This document shows positions 25,735 to 34,320 of a stretch of 64,000 nt of DNA, one piece after another. The translations under genes and the position numbers were made by a program. Within the stretch, counting starts at the first letter, position 1, and the number at the start of each line of letters is the position of its first letter. The stretch covers positions 62,001 through 126,000 of the forward strand of contig JAHDLO010000015.1 in the NCBI GenBank assembly GCA_018432235.1, written 5' to 3'. The notes below the pieces were generated by a model. That model worked only from the letters and a program-made list of their open reading frames with translations, made no database searches and was not told the DNA's origin. The DNA is from Clostridiaceae bacterium. GTDB lineage: Bacteria; Bacillota; Clostridia; Peptostreptococcales; Natronincolaceae.

Positions 25735-26837
25735 AGAATGTCCTTAGACTGTTGGAGGAGCTGGCTCCGAAGGAATATGCCATGTCCTGGGACAATGTGG
25801 GATTGCAGGTAGGAGACAGGGAGGATACGGTATCCAGAATACTGGTATGCCTGGACGTTACAGAGGCTGTAATAGATGAAGCCGTAAAAAGCAATGCTGA
25901 TTTCATCGTATCTCATCATCCGGTTATATTTAAGCCCATAAAGAGCCTTTTGAAGGATAACCCTCAAGGGCGGATGATACATAAGGCAATAAAGCATGAT
26001 ATTTCAATATATTGCGGACATACAAACATCGATATTGCACCGGGAGGACTAAATGATTATATAGCCAGAAGGCTTGGGCTAAAGGATACCGGTATACTTG
26101 ATGTCACATATTCTGAGAAGCTGTATAAGCTGGTGGTTTTTATTCCAGAGGCACATCAGGAGAGGGTAGCTGAGGCCCTTGCATCAGAAGGGGCAGGACA
26201 TATCGGCAACTACAGCAGCTGCAGCTTTAGAACCACTGGTATAGGTGCCTTCATGCCCTTAGATGGGTCGAACCCCTATATAGGGACAAAGGGAAAACTG
26301 GAAAAGGTTCAAGAGGTGCGTCTGGAAACCATAGTGTCCGAAAAAAAACTAAAGGCAGCAATTAACAAAATGATAGCGGTCCACCCTTACGAGGAGGTAG
26401 CCTACGACATCTATCCTCTGACACTGGAGGGCAATAGTATAGGTATCGGCAGAGTCGGCAATATAGAAAAATCTATGAGTCTCTCAGCGCTTATAGATAG
26501 TGTTAAAAGTGAGCTGAAGCTGGAGAAGCTAAAGACTGTGGGGGAGCTTGAACGCGTGATTAATCGAGTGTGTATCGTCAATGGCAGTGGGGCAGAATAC
26601 ATTCAGGCTGCTGTCAGAAATAAATGCGATTGCCTGATCACCGGAGATGTCAAGTATCATGAAGCACAAATGGCTTTGGAGCTTGGGCTATGTATCATAG
26701 ATGCAGGGCATTTTGAAACAGAAAATATTTTCATAGAGCTTATGGCAAATTACCTTAAGGATAAGATTAATGCGGAAGATTTAAGTATCGAGGTTATTGA
26801 ATCTAAGATTAATGTCAATCCTTTTAAGGTAATATAA
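25719..26837 (+). CDS. Nif3-like dinuclear metal center protein (YqfO)
   Basis: A 372-residue protein of the NIF3/YqfO family. The metal site residues appear in WDNVGLQVGD, IVSHHPVIFKP and GHTNIDIA in the first half, and in ITGDVKYHEAQ, DAGHFETE in the second. Between them sits an inserted PII-like domain (VVFIPEAHQERVAEALASEGAGHIGNY and VHPYEEVAYDIYPL), common in Firmicute members. Its reaction is debated; some members have been called GTP cyclohydrolase-like. It starts inside trmK with a GAGGAGG site, indicating coupled translation. Confidence 0.93.
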   Translation: MSEKVKNVLRLLEELAPKEYAMSWDNVGLQVGDREDTVSRILVCLDVTEAVIDEAVKSNADFIVSHHPVIFKPIKSLLKDNPQGRMIHKAIKHDISIYCGHTNIDIAPGGLNDYIARRLGLKDTGILDVTYSEKLYKLVVFIPEAHQERVAEALASEGAGHIGNYSSCSFRTTGIGAFMPLDGSNPYIGTKGKLEKVQEVRLETIVSEKKLKAAINKMIAVHPYEEVAYDIYPLTLEGNSIGIGRVGNIEKSMSLSALIDSVKSELKLEKLKTVGELERVINRVCIVNGSGAEYIQAAVRNKCDCLITGDVKYHEAQMALELGLCIIDAGHFETENIFIELMANYLKDKINAEDLSIEVIESKINVNPFKVI

Positions 26838-26902
26838 CTGAGGCAATGGCAAAATAGAGATGAGTCGTTTGCTTGTAGAAGCTGAAGGACTTCTTACAGC
26901 AG

Positions 26903-27071
26903 GTTTAAGCTGATGCTTAAATATACCGCTTTTATGTGAGCAGTTATAGTATATAGCTTGATTTTATTCTTTAAAGATGCTAAAATAGTTTGTTGCATAA
27001 ATAACTAAAAAAGGGATATAGCTCAGCGTATTAAAGGTTATCTTATACTTATTATCCGCTCTTAGTTATTC
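26903..27071 (+). other. Intergenic region with hairpins
   Basis: The 266-base gap between nif3 and the RNase HI-like gene holds no gene I can support. It has a perfect small hairpin (TTTAAGC/GCTTAAA at about 26904-26921) and a long-range inverted repeat AATAACTA/TAGTTATT (about 26999 and 27071) that encloses a region resembling neither a tRNA nor a known riboswitch. Confidence 0.4.
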
Positions 27072-27103
27072 ATTATTAATAAAAAGATAGGCTGGTGTTT
27101 TTT

Positions 27104-27502
27104 ATGAAGGCTGTAATGTATAGTGACGGTGGCTCAAGGGGTAACCCGGGAGAGGCTGGTATAGGTGTGTATATTGAAGATGAAAATGGAAACACCTTAA
27201 GGGAGCTATGTCAATTTATTGGAACTCAGACCAACAATATTGCTGAATATAAGGCCCTCAGCAGAGGTCTGGAGGCAGCTTTGGATATGGGCATAACAGA
27301 AATATCCTGCTTGCTGGACAGTGAGCTGGTGGTTAAGCAAATTAAGGGAGAATACAAGGTAAAGAATGAAGGTATCATACCCATGTATAATATGATAATG
27401 CCCTTGATTAAAAAATTTCAAAGCTTTGAAATCCGCCATATTCGCAGAGAGTTGAATAAAAAGGCAGACGCCTTGGCGAACAAGGCAATGGATATGAAAT
27501 AA
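27104..27502 (+). CDS. Ribonuclease HI family protein
   Basis: A 132-residue RNase H fold protein, hydrolysing RNA in RNA-DNA hybrids if active. The four acidic catalytic positions are visible: Asp in YSDGGSRGNPG, Glu in NNIAEYKAL, Asp in CLLDSELVVKQI and a final Asp in RRELNKKADALA. It lacks the basic handle of the E. coli enzyme and the N-terminal hybrid-binding domain, like short RnhA relatives in Firmicutes. The ATG at 27104 is preferred over earlier frames because the fold begins at MKAVMYSDG. rnpB follows at once. Confidence 0.92.
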   Translation: MKAVMYSDGGSRGNPGEAGIGVYIEDENGNTLRELCQFIGTQTNNIAEYKALSRGLEAALDMGITEISCLLDSELVVKQIKGEYKVKNEGIIPMYNMIMPLIKKFQSFEIRHIRRELNKKADALANKAMDMK

Positions 27503-27518
27503 TACCATATATTGCATT

Positions 27519-27547
27519 TTGACAAAGTAACATATGTATGATAAGAT
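27519..27547 (+). promoter_or_regulatory. rnpB promoter
   Basis: TTGACA at 27519-27524 and TAAGAT at 27542-27547 are exactly 17 bases apart; a start near 27555 would give a short 5' extension ahead of the mature RNase P RNA. Confidence 0.75.
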
Positions 27548-27575
27548 AATATACCTGACGACAAGTTAATAGCAT

Positions 27576-28017
27576 GTGAGTAGGTTAGACGATCGCGGAC
27601 GCAGCACAGCTGCGGACGAGGAAAGTCCGAGCTCCATAGAGCAGGGTGCTGGGTAATACCCAGTGGAGGTGACTCCAAGGAAAGTGCAACAGAGAGATAC
27701 CGCCACTAGAGGTCGGAGATCAGAGGTCAGAAATCAGACTAATGAATTGAATTTTCCAAGAAAATTTAAATCGTATAATCTGGCCAGCTGCCTTCTGATA
27801 TCCGACTTCCAGTTGGTAAGGGTGGAAAGGTGAGGTAAGAGCTCACCAGCAGCTAGGTGACTAGCTGGCTATGTAAACCCCATCTGGAGCAAGACCAAGT
27901 AGGGACAAAAAAGCGGTTGCTCGCCGTGTCCCGTGGTAGGTCGCTTGAACCGTCTGGCAACAGCCGGTCTAGATAGATGATTGTCCAAGACAGAACTCGG
28001 CTTATAGACCTACTCGC
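27576..28017 (+). ncRNA. rnpB: RNase P RNA (type A), with an enlarged P12 region
   Basis: The catalytic RNA that trims the 5' leaders of tRNAs. P1 is formed by GTGAGTAGGT and ACCTACTCGC at the ends. Conserved blocks are GAGGAAAGTCCGAGCTCC (P4 5' strand), GGTGCTGGGTAATACCCAGTGGAGG, GGAAAGTGCAACAGAGAGATACCGCC, GGTAAGGGTGGAAAGG and the 3' strand ACAGAACTCGGCTTA. P12 is extended by about 100 bases (27709-27809), with a GGTCGGAGATCAGA arm pairing with TCTGATATCCGAC and an AT-rich tip. The total of about 440 bases is long for the family. Confidence 0.96.
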
Positions 28018-28031
28018 ATTAAAAAATAAAT

Positions 28032-28064
28032 GACACCAGCTGCAGAGCTGGTGTTTTGTTCTTT
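28032..28064 (+). terminator. Bidirectional terminator of rnpB
   Basis: ACACCAGCT and AGCTGGTGT form a perfect 9-bp stem around a 4-base loop, with a T-rich tail on the plus strand and on the opposite strand, so it also ends the small minus-strand gene at 28074-28346. Confidence 0.9.
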
Positions 28065-28073
28065 TTTGCTTAG

Positions 28074-28346
28074 CTACAAGGTAGGAGCATCAAACAAGGT
28101 TTCTCCTCCCCCAACAGAGATATTAAATCTCAATGAAGTAGTCGGGTTAATATATATGATCAGCTCAAAGCCAGGAGAAATTCTTCTGGTTCCTGTTGAA
28201 TACAAAAGGTCAAAAGGAATTCCCACCTTAACCAATAGGGTTATGGCAGCATTAATTTTAGCTAGAGGCAATAATTGATTACCCAGTATACTCTTAAAAA
28301 CATCCGTTGCCAGTATTGCCAGCAACTCCTTCTCAAATGTAGCCAT
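28074..28346 (-). CDS. Hypothetical protein downstream of the amine oxidase gene
   Basis: A 90-residue protein with no family I recognise. It begins MATFEKELLAILATDVFKSILGN, has an amphipathic middle with a YSTGTRRISPGFELIIYINPTT stretch and ends with a Gly-rich segment. AAGGGGAAG precedes the ATG with good spacing. It has the same orientation as the amine oxidase gene and may be co-transcribed, although a perfect hairpin at 28390-28419 lies between them. Confidence 0.6.
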   Translation of the reverse strand: MATFEKELLAILATDVFKSILGNQLLPLAKINAAITLLVKVGIPFDLLYSTGTRRISPGFELIIYINPTTSLRFNISVGGGETLFDAPTL

Positions 28347-28389
28347 ATAGCTTCCCCTTCTTAAAAAGATTAATGGTATCTATACATAA

Positions 28390-28419
28390 TATGTCACGAA
28401 CCAAGCGGTTCGTGACATA
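28390..28419. repeat. Perfect 13-bp inverted repeat (hairpin)
   Basis: TATGTCACGAACC and GGTTCGTGACATA pair around a 4-base loop (AAGC). It lies between the amine oxidase stop and the small downstream gene. There is no T-run, so it may be a processing or partial termination site, or an operator. Confidence 0.75.
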
Positions 28420-28433
28420 GAGATTTCAAATAA

Positions 28434-30182
28434 TTAAATATATCGGCTACAGGACCTTGCTACAGAATTGGCTGCCTGCATACCCGTCTGCAATGACCCC
28501 TGCATCCAAGCTCTGGAGACTGAGACATGCTCACCTGCGAAAAAAACTCTGTTATTATACTCTGGTTCAGTTGCCGTTTTGGAGTAAAGGATTTTCTGCA
28601 TAGGATCATAAAAGGCAAAGGCCCCCAAGGCCCAAGGATTTCGATCCCATAGGATACGTTTGGCATCCACCACCAAGTAATCCAGACTTCCCTTAGGAAG
28701 ACCATGAACCTCCTCCACCTGACGTTTAACTATTTCAATAGCATCCGGCTCGATAAAGCTGCCAAGACGTACGGCGTCCTGTACCCAATTGTAGGAAGCC
28801 AACAGCACTCCTGGCTTATTAGGCGAAGCATTTGGCAGTGGGTCCCATTTGCATGCAGGTGATTCAAATATGCCTGATTTCTGATGGCTCTCCTGAGGAC
28901 AAACGCCAGCCTGATCAGAGGGATACCATATGGTGTTGATCACCTGGTCGCTGGTGGAGCTGCCGCCAATAATTCGTTGCTCAGGTCCTCCTGCCTCCCA
29001 AAATCTAAAGTTAAACAGCAACAATGTCTTCTGTGCAGCGACATAGGTCATGCTTTTTATCGCCTGCATCTTTTCTGTTGTAAACTGTGGGCTAAGGTTG
29101 ATCAGTCTCAAATTAGAAAAGGGGATAGTACATACGACATAATCAAAAAATTCGTGGGAGCTCTTATCGTCCTTAAGTCTTTTATATTCAACAGCTACTG
29201 TGTCATCTCTTGAATACTGACTCAGGCCAGTAACCTGGTAGCCCTGCTTCCAACGGACTTTCCCCAGCTCATTAGGAGAAATGCAGGGAAGGTATTCCTG
29301 GGGCCGACTGCTGAGCAAGGATCTTAGAAAGGCCTCCGGTAGCTTTACAGTGCCCCCCACTAATTCATACAAAAAAGAAAAGCTTATGGGATATACCTCC
29401 TGTAATATCTCAAAATAGCTTTGAAACAAAATTGCACCTATAAAGGGATCGACACTGCTGATCATTTCGATTGCTGCCTCGCTTAGACCAAGCTTTGACA
29501 TCATCTGCTGAACGCTGTGTTTGTCTGCATCCTTTATTTGTGGCGAATATTCTGCTTTAACCTCCAGGATTTGACGTCTTATATCCGGAGGTATCGCCTT
29601 AAGATACTGATTATATACTTTATTTTCTAATTCAGGCCAGGGTGTATTTCTTTCCTCAGGCGTTAAATCAAACTCAGGATAGATATATTTTTGGATGTTA
29701 TCTCCAGCAGGACCGGTTTTTACACTGATACCCCTGACATATCTATAGGTGTTTTCATTGGTTTGAGCAAAGGGTCTGGTATTTAAATTGAAGGTATCAA
29801 TATAGTGCCAGGTTGTTTCATGGCTGACACTTACCCTCATGGCCCCTAGCTCTCCGTAGAGGTTTTTTTGCTGATCAAAGTAATATGTATAAATTCTTCC
29901 TCCTATCCTGCGTTCCTCCGCCTCAAATATTGTAATATCAAAGCCTAGCTTCCTCAGTTCAAAGGCTGTAGACAGGCCTGCCAGACCCCCGCCAATAACC
30001 GCAACTCTGATGTTTTTACAGGCACCAGGTGGCAGTATGGTGGTGATATCGGGGGGAGGACTTAACAGCTCTACAATATTATCGAAATCCTCAGGTCTTT
30101 CCTCCAATGCCAGTGCAAATTTCATCAAATCGTTGCGTTCTGCAGTTGTTGGATTACAAGGCTGATTTGGTACAATTGGCAT
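28434..30182 (-). CDS. Flavin monoamine oxidase family protein
   Basis: A 582-residue FAD-dependent amine oxidase, related to L-amino-acid oxidases and monoamine oxidases. The FAD-binding dinucleotide motif is VAVIGGGLAGLSTAFELRKLG followed by FEAEERRIGGRIYTYY and GELGAMRV; the C-terminal FAD site is NRVFFAGEHVSVSRAWMQGSLQTG. It has an N-terminal extension of about 60 residues (NQPCNPTTAERNDLMKFALAL) before the Rossmann motif, as in some L-amino-acid oxidase-like proteins. No signal peptide is apparent. In an otherwise anaerobic gene set its natural electron acceptor is unclear. Confidence 0.9.
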   Translation of the reverse strand: MPIVPNQPCNPTTAERNDLMKFALALEERPEDFDNIVELLSPPPDITTILPPGACKNIRVAVIGGGLAGLSTAFELRKLGFDITIFEAEERRIGGRIYTYYFDQQKNLYGELGAMRVSVSHETTWHYIDTFNLNTRPFAQTNENTYRYVRGISVKTGPAGDNIQKYIYPEFDLTPEERNTPWPELENKVYNQYLKAIPPDIRRQILEVKAEYSPQIKDADKHSVQQMMSKLGLSEAAIEMISSVDPFIGAILFQSYFEILQEVYPISFSFLYELVGGTVKLPEAFLRSLLSSRPQEYLPCISPNELGKVRWKQGYQVTGLSQYSRDDTVAVEYKRLKDDKSSHEFFDYVVCTIPFSNLRLINLSPQFTTEKMQAIKSMTYVAAQKTLLLFNFRFWEAGGPEQRIIGGSSTSDQVINTIWYPSDQAGVCPQESHQKSGIFESPACKWDPLPNASPNKPGVLLASYNWVQDAVRLGSFIEPDAIEIVKRQVEEVHGLPKGSLDYLVVDAKRILWDRNPWALGAFAFYDPMQKILYSKTATEPEYNNRVFFAGEHVSVSRAWMQGSLQTGMQAANSVARSCSRYI

Positions 30183-30328
30183 AATATAAACCTACCTTTC
30201 AAAAATATTACTAATCTATATGACAAATGATTTCAAATTATATTAATTTCCTGTGTATTTGTTAAAAAACTTATAGTTTAAAGAAAAAATGAAATACTAA
30301 TGGAAGACCATATGAAGGGAGAAAACAT

Positions 30329-31588
30329 ATGAATAAGGCTAAAAAGCAACTAATTATATTAGTACTCATAATGTGCGTGGTGACTTTATTCGGCTGTGCC
30401 CCGAAAGAGGAGCCTTCACCTGACCCTGTGCCTGAGGAGGAAGAAAGGGTTGAGGTACCTGCGCCTAAGGACATGATACTTTCGGCAGAAGAGTGGAAGG
30501 AAAAGTATCCGCTAATATATGAGTCCTTTATGCGTACCTCCAGAATGAAGGATGATACAGTCGAAGAAACTAGATTAGGTGGGCTCCATCCTATCGATTA
30601 CCTTCAAAAATATCCCAATATAAAGGTTTTATATGAGGGGATTGGCTTTTCAAAGGAATACTATGCGGCCAGGGGTCACTACTATTCTCTGGTGGATGTT
30701 GTCAACTCTGCCCGCCCAAAGCCTGGAGCCTCTTGTCTTGCCTGTAAAACGGCAGCGTGGGAAAAGCTCAATGTAGAATATGGCAGTAAGGCAGCAGCAA
30801 AGGATTTTCTTGAAACAGCAAATGAAGTTGATATAGGTATCTCATGCTATAACTGTCATCGAAACAATCCTGGTAAGGACATCCAGGTGACCAATCCGCA
30901 TCTAATCAACGCCCTGGAAAAAAATAATATTGAATTTAAGGCCGGCACCCTCGCCTGCGCCCAATGCCATGTGGAATATTACCTGGACAAGGAGTCAAAG
31001 GAGGTCATACTGCCTTGGGATAAGGGCTTGGATGTAGAGGATATAGAGGCCTACTATGATGAAATGAATTGGTTTGATTGGGAGCACCCAAGGACGGGAA
31101 CACCGTTAATAAAGGTTCAGCATCCTGAGGTAGAGCTGTACTCAGGAAGTGTACATGATAATATGGGAGTAAGCTGTGCTGATTGCCATATGCCGACAGT
31201 AAAGGAAAATGGAGAGAGCTATAAATCCCATTGGGCTAAGAGTCCATTGAAAACAGTGGAGGAGTCCTGTGCTAAATGTCATAGCGGTGGAGAGGATGCC
31301 CTAGTAGCAGAGGTTCAACAGCTGCAGCAGAAGGTATCGGAGCTTGAGGGTGAGCTTGGCCAAATGCTGGTACAGCTGATAGAGGGTTTATCGGAAGCGA
31401 GGGAGAGCAAGCGTCTGGAGGATAAAACCATCCAGGAGCTTCAAGCCCTACATAGAAAGGCACAATACAGATGGGATTTTGTCTTTGTAGAGAACAGTAC
31501 AGGCTTTCATAATTATAAAAAGGCAGTAGAAACCTTGGAAAAGGGCAAAGAATATGCTCAACAGGCACTGGATATTTTAGAAAAGTAA
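30329..31588 (+). CDS. nrfA: Ammonia-forming cytochrome c nitrite reductase, lipoprotein form
   Basis: NrfA reduces nitrite to ammonium by six electrons outside the membrane. The 419-residue protein has the special active-site heme motif CxxCK at C136-K140 (CLACK) and four CxxCH motifs (C173, C210, C283, C314), the standard pentaheme set. It begins with a lipobox (FGC, Cys23), so it should be lipid-anchored, followed by a Pro/Glu linker. The residues near YAARGHYYS and HPRTGTPL fit the catalytic fold. A C-terminal helical coiled coil (LVAEVQQLQQKVSELEGEL) follows. No nrfH quinol-oxidising partner is adjacent. The cytochrome maturation genes resB and ccsA follow. Confidence 0.95.
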   Translation: MNKAKKQLIILVLIMCVVTLFGCAPKEEPSPDPVPEEEERVEVPAPKDMILSAEEWKEKYPLIYESFMRTSRMKDDTVEETRLGGLHPIDYLQKYPNIKVLYEGIGFSKEYYAARGHYYSLVDVVNSARPKPGASCLACKTAAWEKLNVEYGSKAAAKDFLETANEVDIGISCYNCHRNNPGKDIQVTNPHLINALEKNNIEFKAGTLACAQCHVEYYLDKESKEVILPWDKGLDVEDIEAYYDEMNWFDWEHPRTGTPLIKVQHPEVELYSGSVHDNMGVSCADCHMPTVKENGESYKSHWAKSPLKTVEESCAKCHSGGEDALVAEVQQLQQKVSELEGELGQMLVQLIEGLSEARESKRLEDKTIQELQALHRKAQYRWDFVFVENSTGFHNYKKAVETLEKGKEYAQQALDILEK

Positions 31589-31602
31589 AAATGTGTCAAT
31601 AA

Positions 31603-31640
31603 TAAAGCTACCGTATAAATACGGTGGCTTTTAATTTTTT
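31603..31640 (+). terminator. Attenuator-like terminator between nrfA and resB
   Basis: AAAGCTACCGTA and ATACGGTGGCTTT form a strong stem before a T-rich run. It would allow nrfA to be expressed above the maturation genes. Confidence 0.8.
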
Positions 31641-31659
31641 ATGGAAGGAGAAAATTGGT

Positions 31660-32940
31660 ATGCAGGAGGATATGAGCTTTAAAAATTTAATATCCCTCTT
31701 TAGGTCTATGCGGTTTGGCTTAACTCTTCTAGGTATATTAGGTGTCTTAGCTGTAATAGGCTCCACTATACCCCAAGGACAATCGGAAGCCTTCTATCGG
31801 ATGAATTATTCTGAAGGCAGAGTCAGGCTCATCATGGCCCTTGGCTTCAACAACATATATACGTCGCTGTATTTTAAGTCGCTATTTATGGCCCTTTGCA
31901 TCAACCTGACGCTATGCAGCATCTTGAGGTTTAAGGACATATTAAAGAAGGCCAACGGATTAAGCTATAGCAAAGAGGAGGAAAAAATCGAGAGCCTTTC
32001 AATTAAGGGAATCGAAAAACCAGATGCATTCATCAAAGAAAAATTTAACAGCTGGGGCTATGGTCAAATAAAAACACGGCAGGAGGGTCAGCGGACAGTA
32101 TTTTACAGCAAACGGCTTTCAATAGGATATTTCGGCTCATGGCTGATACATCTAGGACTCCTTATTGTTATCATCGCCTATTCCTATGGTCAATATAGCA
32201 ATTTTTCAGCTGCTGTTTATGGGATTCCAGGAGCTGTTGAAGAAATAGGAGATACTGGCTTAAGTGCAGCCATAAGGGATTTTAGGATTGAGTTTGGCGC
32301 CGGTGAAACCATAAATCAGTATTATACCGAGCTGGAACTGCTGGATCAGGAGGGGATTCCAGTAGCGTCGGGCTTACTTTATGTCAATAACCCCTTTAGA
32401 TACAAGGGCTACAGCTTTTATCAGACAGCAACAGGTTGGGCAGCGGGGATAAAGGCATTTAAAGGTAATGCTGCTATCGGTGATCAATTGCTATATGAGG
32501 GAACCACTTATATCGATGAGGCTGAGGGCATTGCCCTTCAATTCAATAAGCTGTATCCCGATTATATTAATACCTCATCCGGAATGTCAACTGTATCACA
32601 GCTGCCAAATAACCCTAAAATATTGTATTCAATATTTTATCAGGGGAGTCGTGTTGACATGAATGTAGTTTCTCCTGGAGAGATCATTAACTGGCAGGAG
32701 TATCAATTTGCACTTGATAATATTAACAGATACACATATCTTCAAGTTAATAAAATGCCTGGAAAGGCAGCTGCCTTGAGCGGGGCTCTATTGATTATGG
32801 TGGGTCTATATTTTGCCTTTTATTTAAAGCCAAGGCATGTTGTGGCAGTGGTAGAGGGGCATAGCTTAAGCTTTTACGGACATGCTGCTGTAAGAGGGAA
32901 AAATGTCTTTAACAGTGTAAATACAGGTTTAGGAGGATAA
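31660..32940 (+). CDS. resB: Cytochrome c biogenesis protein ResB
   Basis: One half of the system II heme-ligation machinery that attaches heme to CxxCH/K motifs outside the membrane. About 427 residues with hydrophobic segments at about residues 15-45 (FGLTLLGILGVLAVIGSTIPQG), 68-85, 150-170 (YFGSWLIHLGLLIVIIAYSYG) and near the C terminus (ALSGALLIMVGLYFAFYL), and a large extracytoplasmic domain with PFRYKGYSFYQTATGW. ATG at 31660 follows AAGGAG. It stands next to nrfA, implying a dedicated role, including the CxxCK heme. Confidence 0.9.
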   Translation: MQEDMSFKNLISLFRSMRFGLTLLGILGVLAVIGSTIPQGQSEAFYRMNYSEGRVRLIMALGFNNIYTSLYFKSLFMALCINLTLCSILRFKDILKKANGLSYSKEEEKIESLSIKGIEKPDAFIKEKFNSWGYGQIKTRQEGQRTVFYSKRLSIGYFGSWLIHLGLLIVIIAYSYGQYSNFSAAVYGIPGAVEEIGDTGLSAAIRDFRIEFGAGETINQYYTELELLDQEGIPVASGLLYVNNPFRYKGYSFYQTATGWAAGIKAFKGNAAIGDQLLYEGTTYIDEAEGIALQFNKLYPDYINTSSGMSTVSQLPNNPKILYSIFYQGSRVDMNVVSPGEIINWQEYQFALDNINRYTYLQVNKMPGKAAALSGALLIMVGLYFAFYLKPRHVVAVVEGHSLSFYGHAAVRGKNVFNSVNTGLGG

Positions 32941-32947
32941 GTATATG

Positions 32948-33781
32948 ATGCTTGAAAATCAGAGCTTTAATTTTGCATTGGCGCTTTACATATTTTCGCT
33001 GGTTGGCTACCTTTGCTTTTTTACCCTAAGAAAGGAAAAATATGCTGTCTATGGGAGTATGCTGGTGAAGTTTGGGTTTCTATTCCACACCCTTTCACTG
33101 GCTACAAGGGCGGTTGAGGCCAGCAGATTACCCCTCAGCAACCAATATGAATTTGCCAATAGCTTCGCCTGGGGGATTGCCTTCAGCTTTATTGCATTTG
33201 AATGGAGATATAAACTGAAGCTACTAGGCAGCTTTGTATTGCCATTGCTGCTGCTGGTGGCATTTTATGCAGCAATGCAGTCTAAAGAAATAATGCCTTT
33301 AATGCCTGCACTGCAGAGCAAATGGATAGTTGTTCACGTCAGTACAGCTGTCTTCAGCTATGGGGCCTTTGCAATAGCCTGTGGGGTCTCAATCATGTAT
33401 ATTATTCGTGATAGGCTGAGGGAGGATAGATTTATCAATAAGCATTTGCCAAATTTAAGGGTATTAGATATAATAAGTTATCGAGCAATTGCATTAGGTT
33501 TTATTATGTTAACTGTTGTAATCGTTAGTGGTGCCATTTGGGCAGAAAGGGCCTGGGGAAGATACTGGCAATGGGACCCAAAGGAAACCTGGTCCTTCAT
33601 CACCTGGATCATATATGCCATATATTTACATGTCAGGCTGACTAAGGGCTGGAAAGATAAAAAAGCTGCTTGGTTTGCAGTCTTAGGCTTTGTATCCATT
33701 ATTTTTACATACATAGGTGTAAATACATTGCTGGTGGGGTATCATTCTTATGCCATTTTTTTAGGTTTTAGATGGGTTTAA
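32948..33781 (+). CDS. ccsA: Cytochrome c biogenesis protein CcsA/CcsB (WWD heme handler)
   Basis: The partner of ResB in system II. A multi-pass membrane protein of about 277 residues with the tryptophan-rich WWD motif (AWGRYWQWDPKETWSFITW) that presents heme for ligation, and conserved histidines in FLFHTLSL and VHVSTAVFSYG that may bind it. About eight hydrophobic segments. It begins 7 bp after resB (ATG at 32945 or 32948), so the two are co-translated. Confidence 0.94.
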   Translation: MLENQSFNFALALYIFSLVGYLCFFTLRKEKYAVYGSMLVKFGFLFHTLSLATRAVEASRLPLSNQYEFANSFAWGIAFSFIAFEWRYKLKLLGSFVLPLLLLVAFYAAMQSKEIMPLMPALQSKWIVVHVSTAVFSYGAFAIACGVSIMYIIRDRLREDRFINKHLPNLRVLDIISYRAIALGFIMLTVVIVSGAIWAERAWGRYWQWDPKETWSFITWIIYAIYLHVRLTKGWKDKKAAWFAVLGFVSIIFTYIGVNTLLVGYHSYAIFLGFRWV

Positions 33782-33803
33782 GCGAGACTTGGAGGTGAAT
33801 TTC

Positions 33804-34307
33804 TTGAAGAGGCGCTTTATGCTATTTGCTTTAATACTGATGACTGTCATTGCTCTACTTGGCTGTAATAATAAATCAATTGCAGAAGAAGGGCAAGGCG
33901 ATCAAAAGGAAAATATAGTGGATTTGACGGAGGTTCGATCCATTGGGGATACAGGCTATGATATTGAGGAGCTAAAGAGTAAGCTGCTGGAGGCCCAAGC
34001 AATTGAGTTGAAGGGCATAGAAGGAGAGCCGATTGGCGCTCTGCAAAATAGAGAGACCATTATAAACTGGGTAGAAGCCCTATTTAACTATCCTATACAG
34101 GAGGCATATCCTGAGGCGAATCTGGAAATTGAAGTCATAGGGCCATTAAACTTCTATTTTTCAGGGGATGAGGATATATACGGTCTTGTAAAAAAGGATT
34201 ACATCTATATCGAAGGCTATTACTTTCTTATCACAAATCAGCAATTAGCCAGTATGGAAAATCAATTTAAAGCAAACATAATGGAAAAACCTGTTGGTGG
34301 AAACTAA
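33804..34307 (+). CDS. Hypothetical lipoprotein
   Basis: A 167-residue secreted lipoprotein (signal FMLFALILMTVIALLGC, Cys21). The mature part has an acidic linker and a short domain with IEGEPIGALQNRETIINWVEAL and EIEVIGPLNFYFSGDEDIYGLV. No known domain was recognised. It starts at TTG behind GGAGGTG, 22 bp after ccsA, so it probably belongs to the nrfA-resB-ccsA transcription unit and could be an accessory to the extracytoplasmic electron chain; that is inference from position. Confidence 0.75.
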   Translation: MKRRFMLFALILMTVIALLGCNNKSIAEEGQGDQKENIVDLTEVRSIGDTGYDIEELKSKLLEAQAIELKGIEGEPIGALQNRETIINWVEALFNYPIQEAYPEANLEIEVIGPLNFYFSGDEDIYGLVKKDYIYIEGYYFLITNQQLASMENQFKANIMEKPVGGN

Positions 34308-34320
34308 CAGGTTTTATTTT
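34283..34320. terminator. Bidirectional terminator between convergent genes
   Basis: AAAACCTGTT and AACAGGTTTT enclose a short loop, with a T-rich tail on the plus strand. It overlaps the lipoprotein's last codons and lies before the stop of the convergent NUDIX gene. Confidence 0.8.

Noticed and set aside
27005..27040. tRNA-like start (GGGATATAGCTCAGCG)
   Set aside because: Only the first few bases resemble a tRNA; no anticodon stem, T-loop or acceptor match follows.
28030..28278. Plus-strand frame over the small gene at 28074-28346
   Set aside because: It starts inside the rnpB terminator hairpin and is antisense to a better-supported minus-strand frame with a ribosome site.
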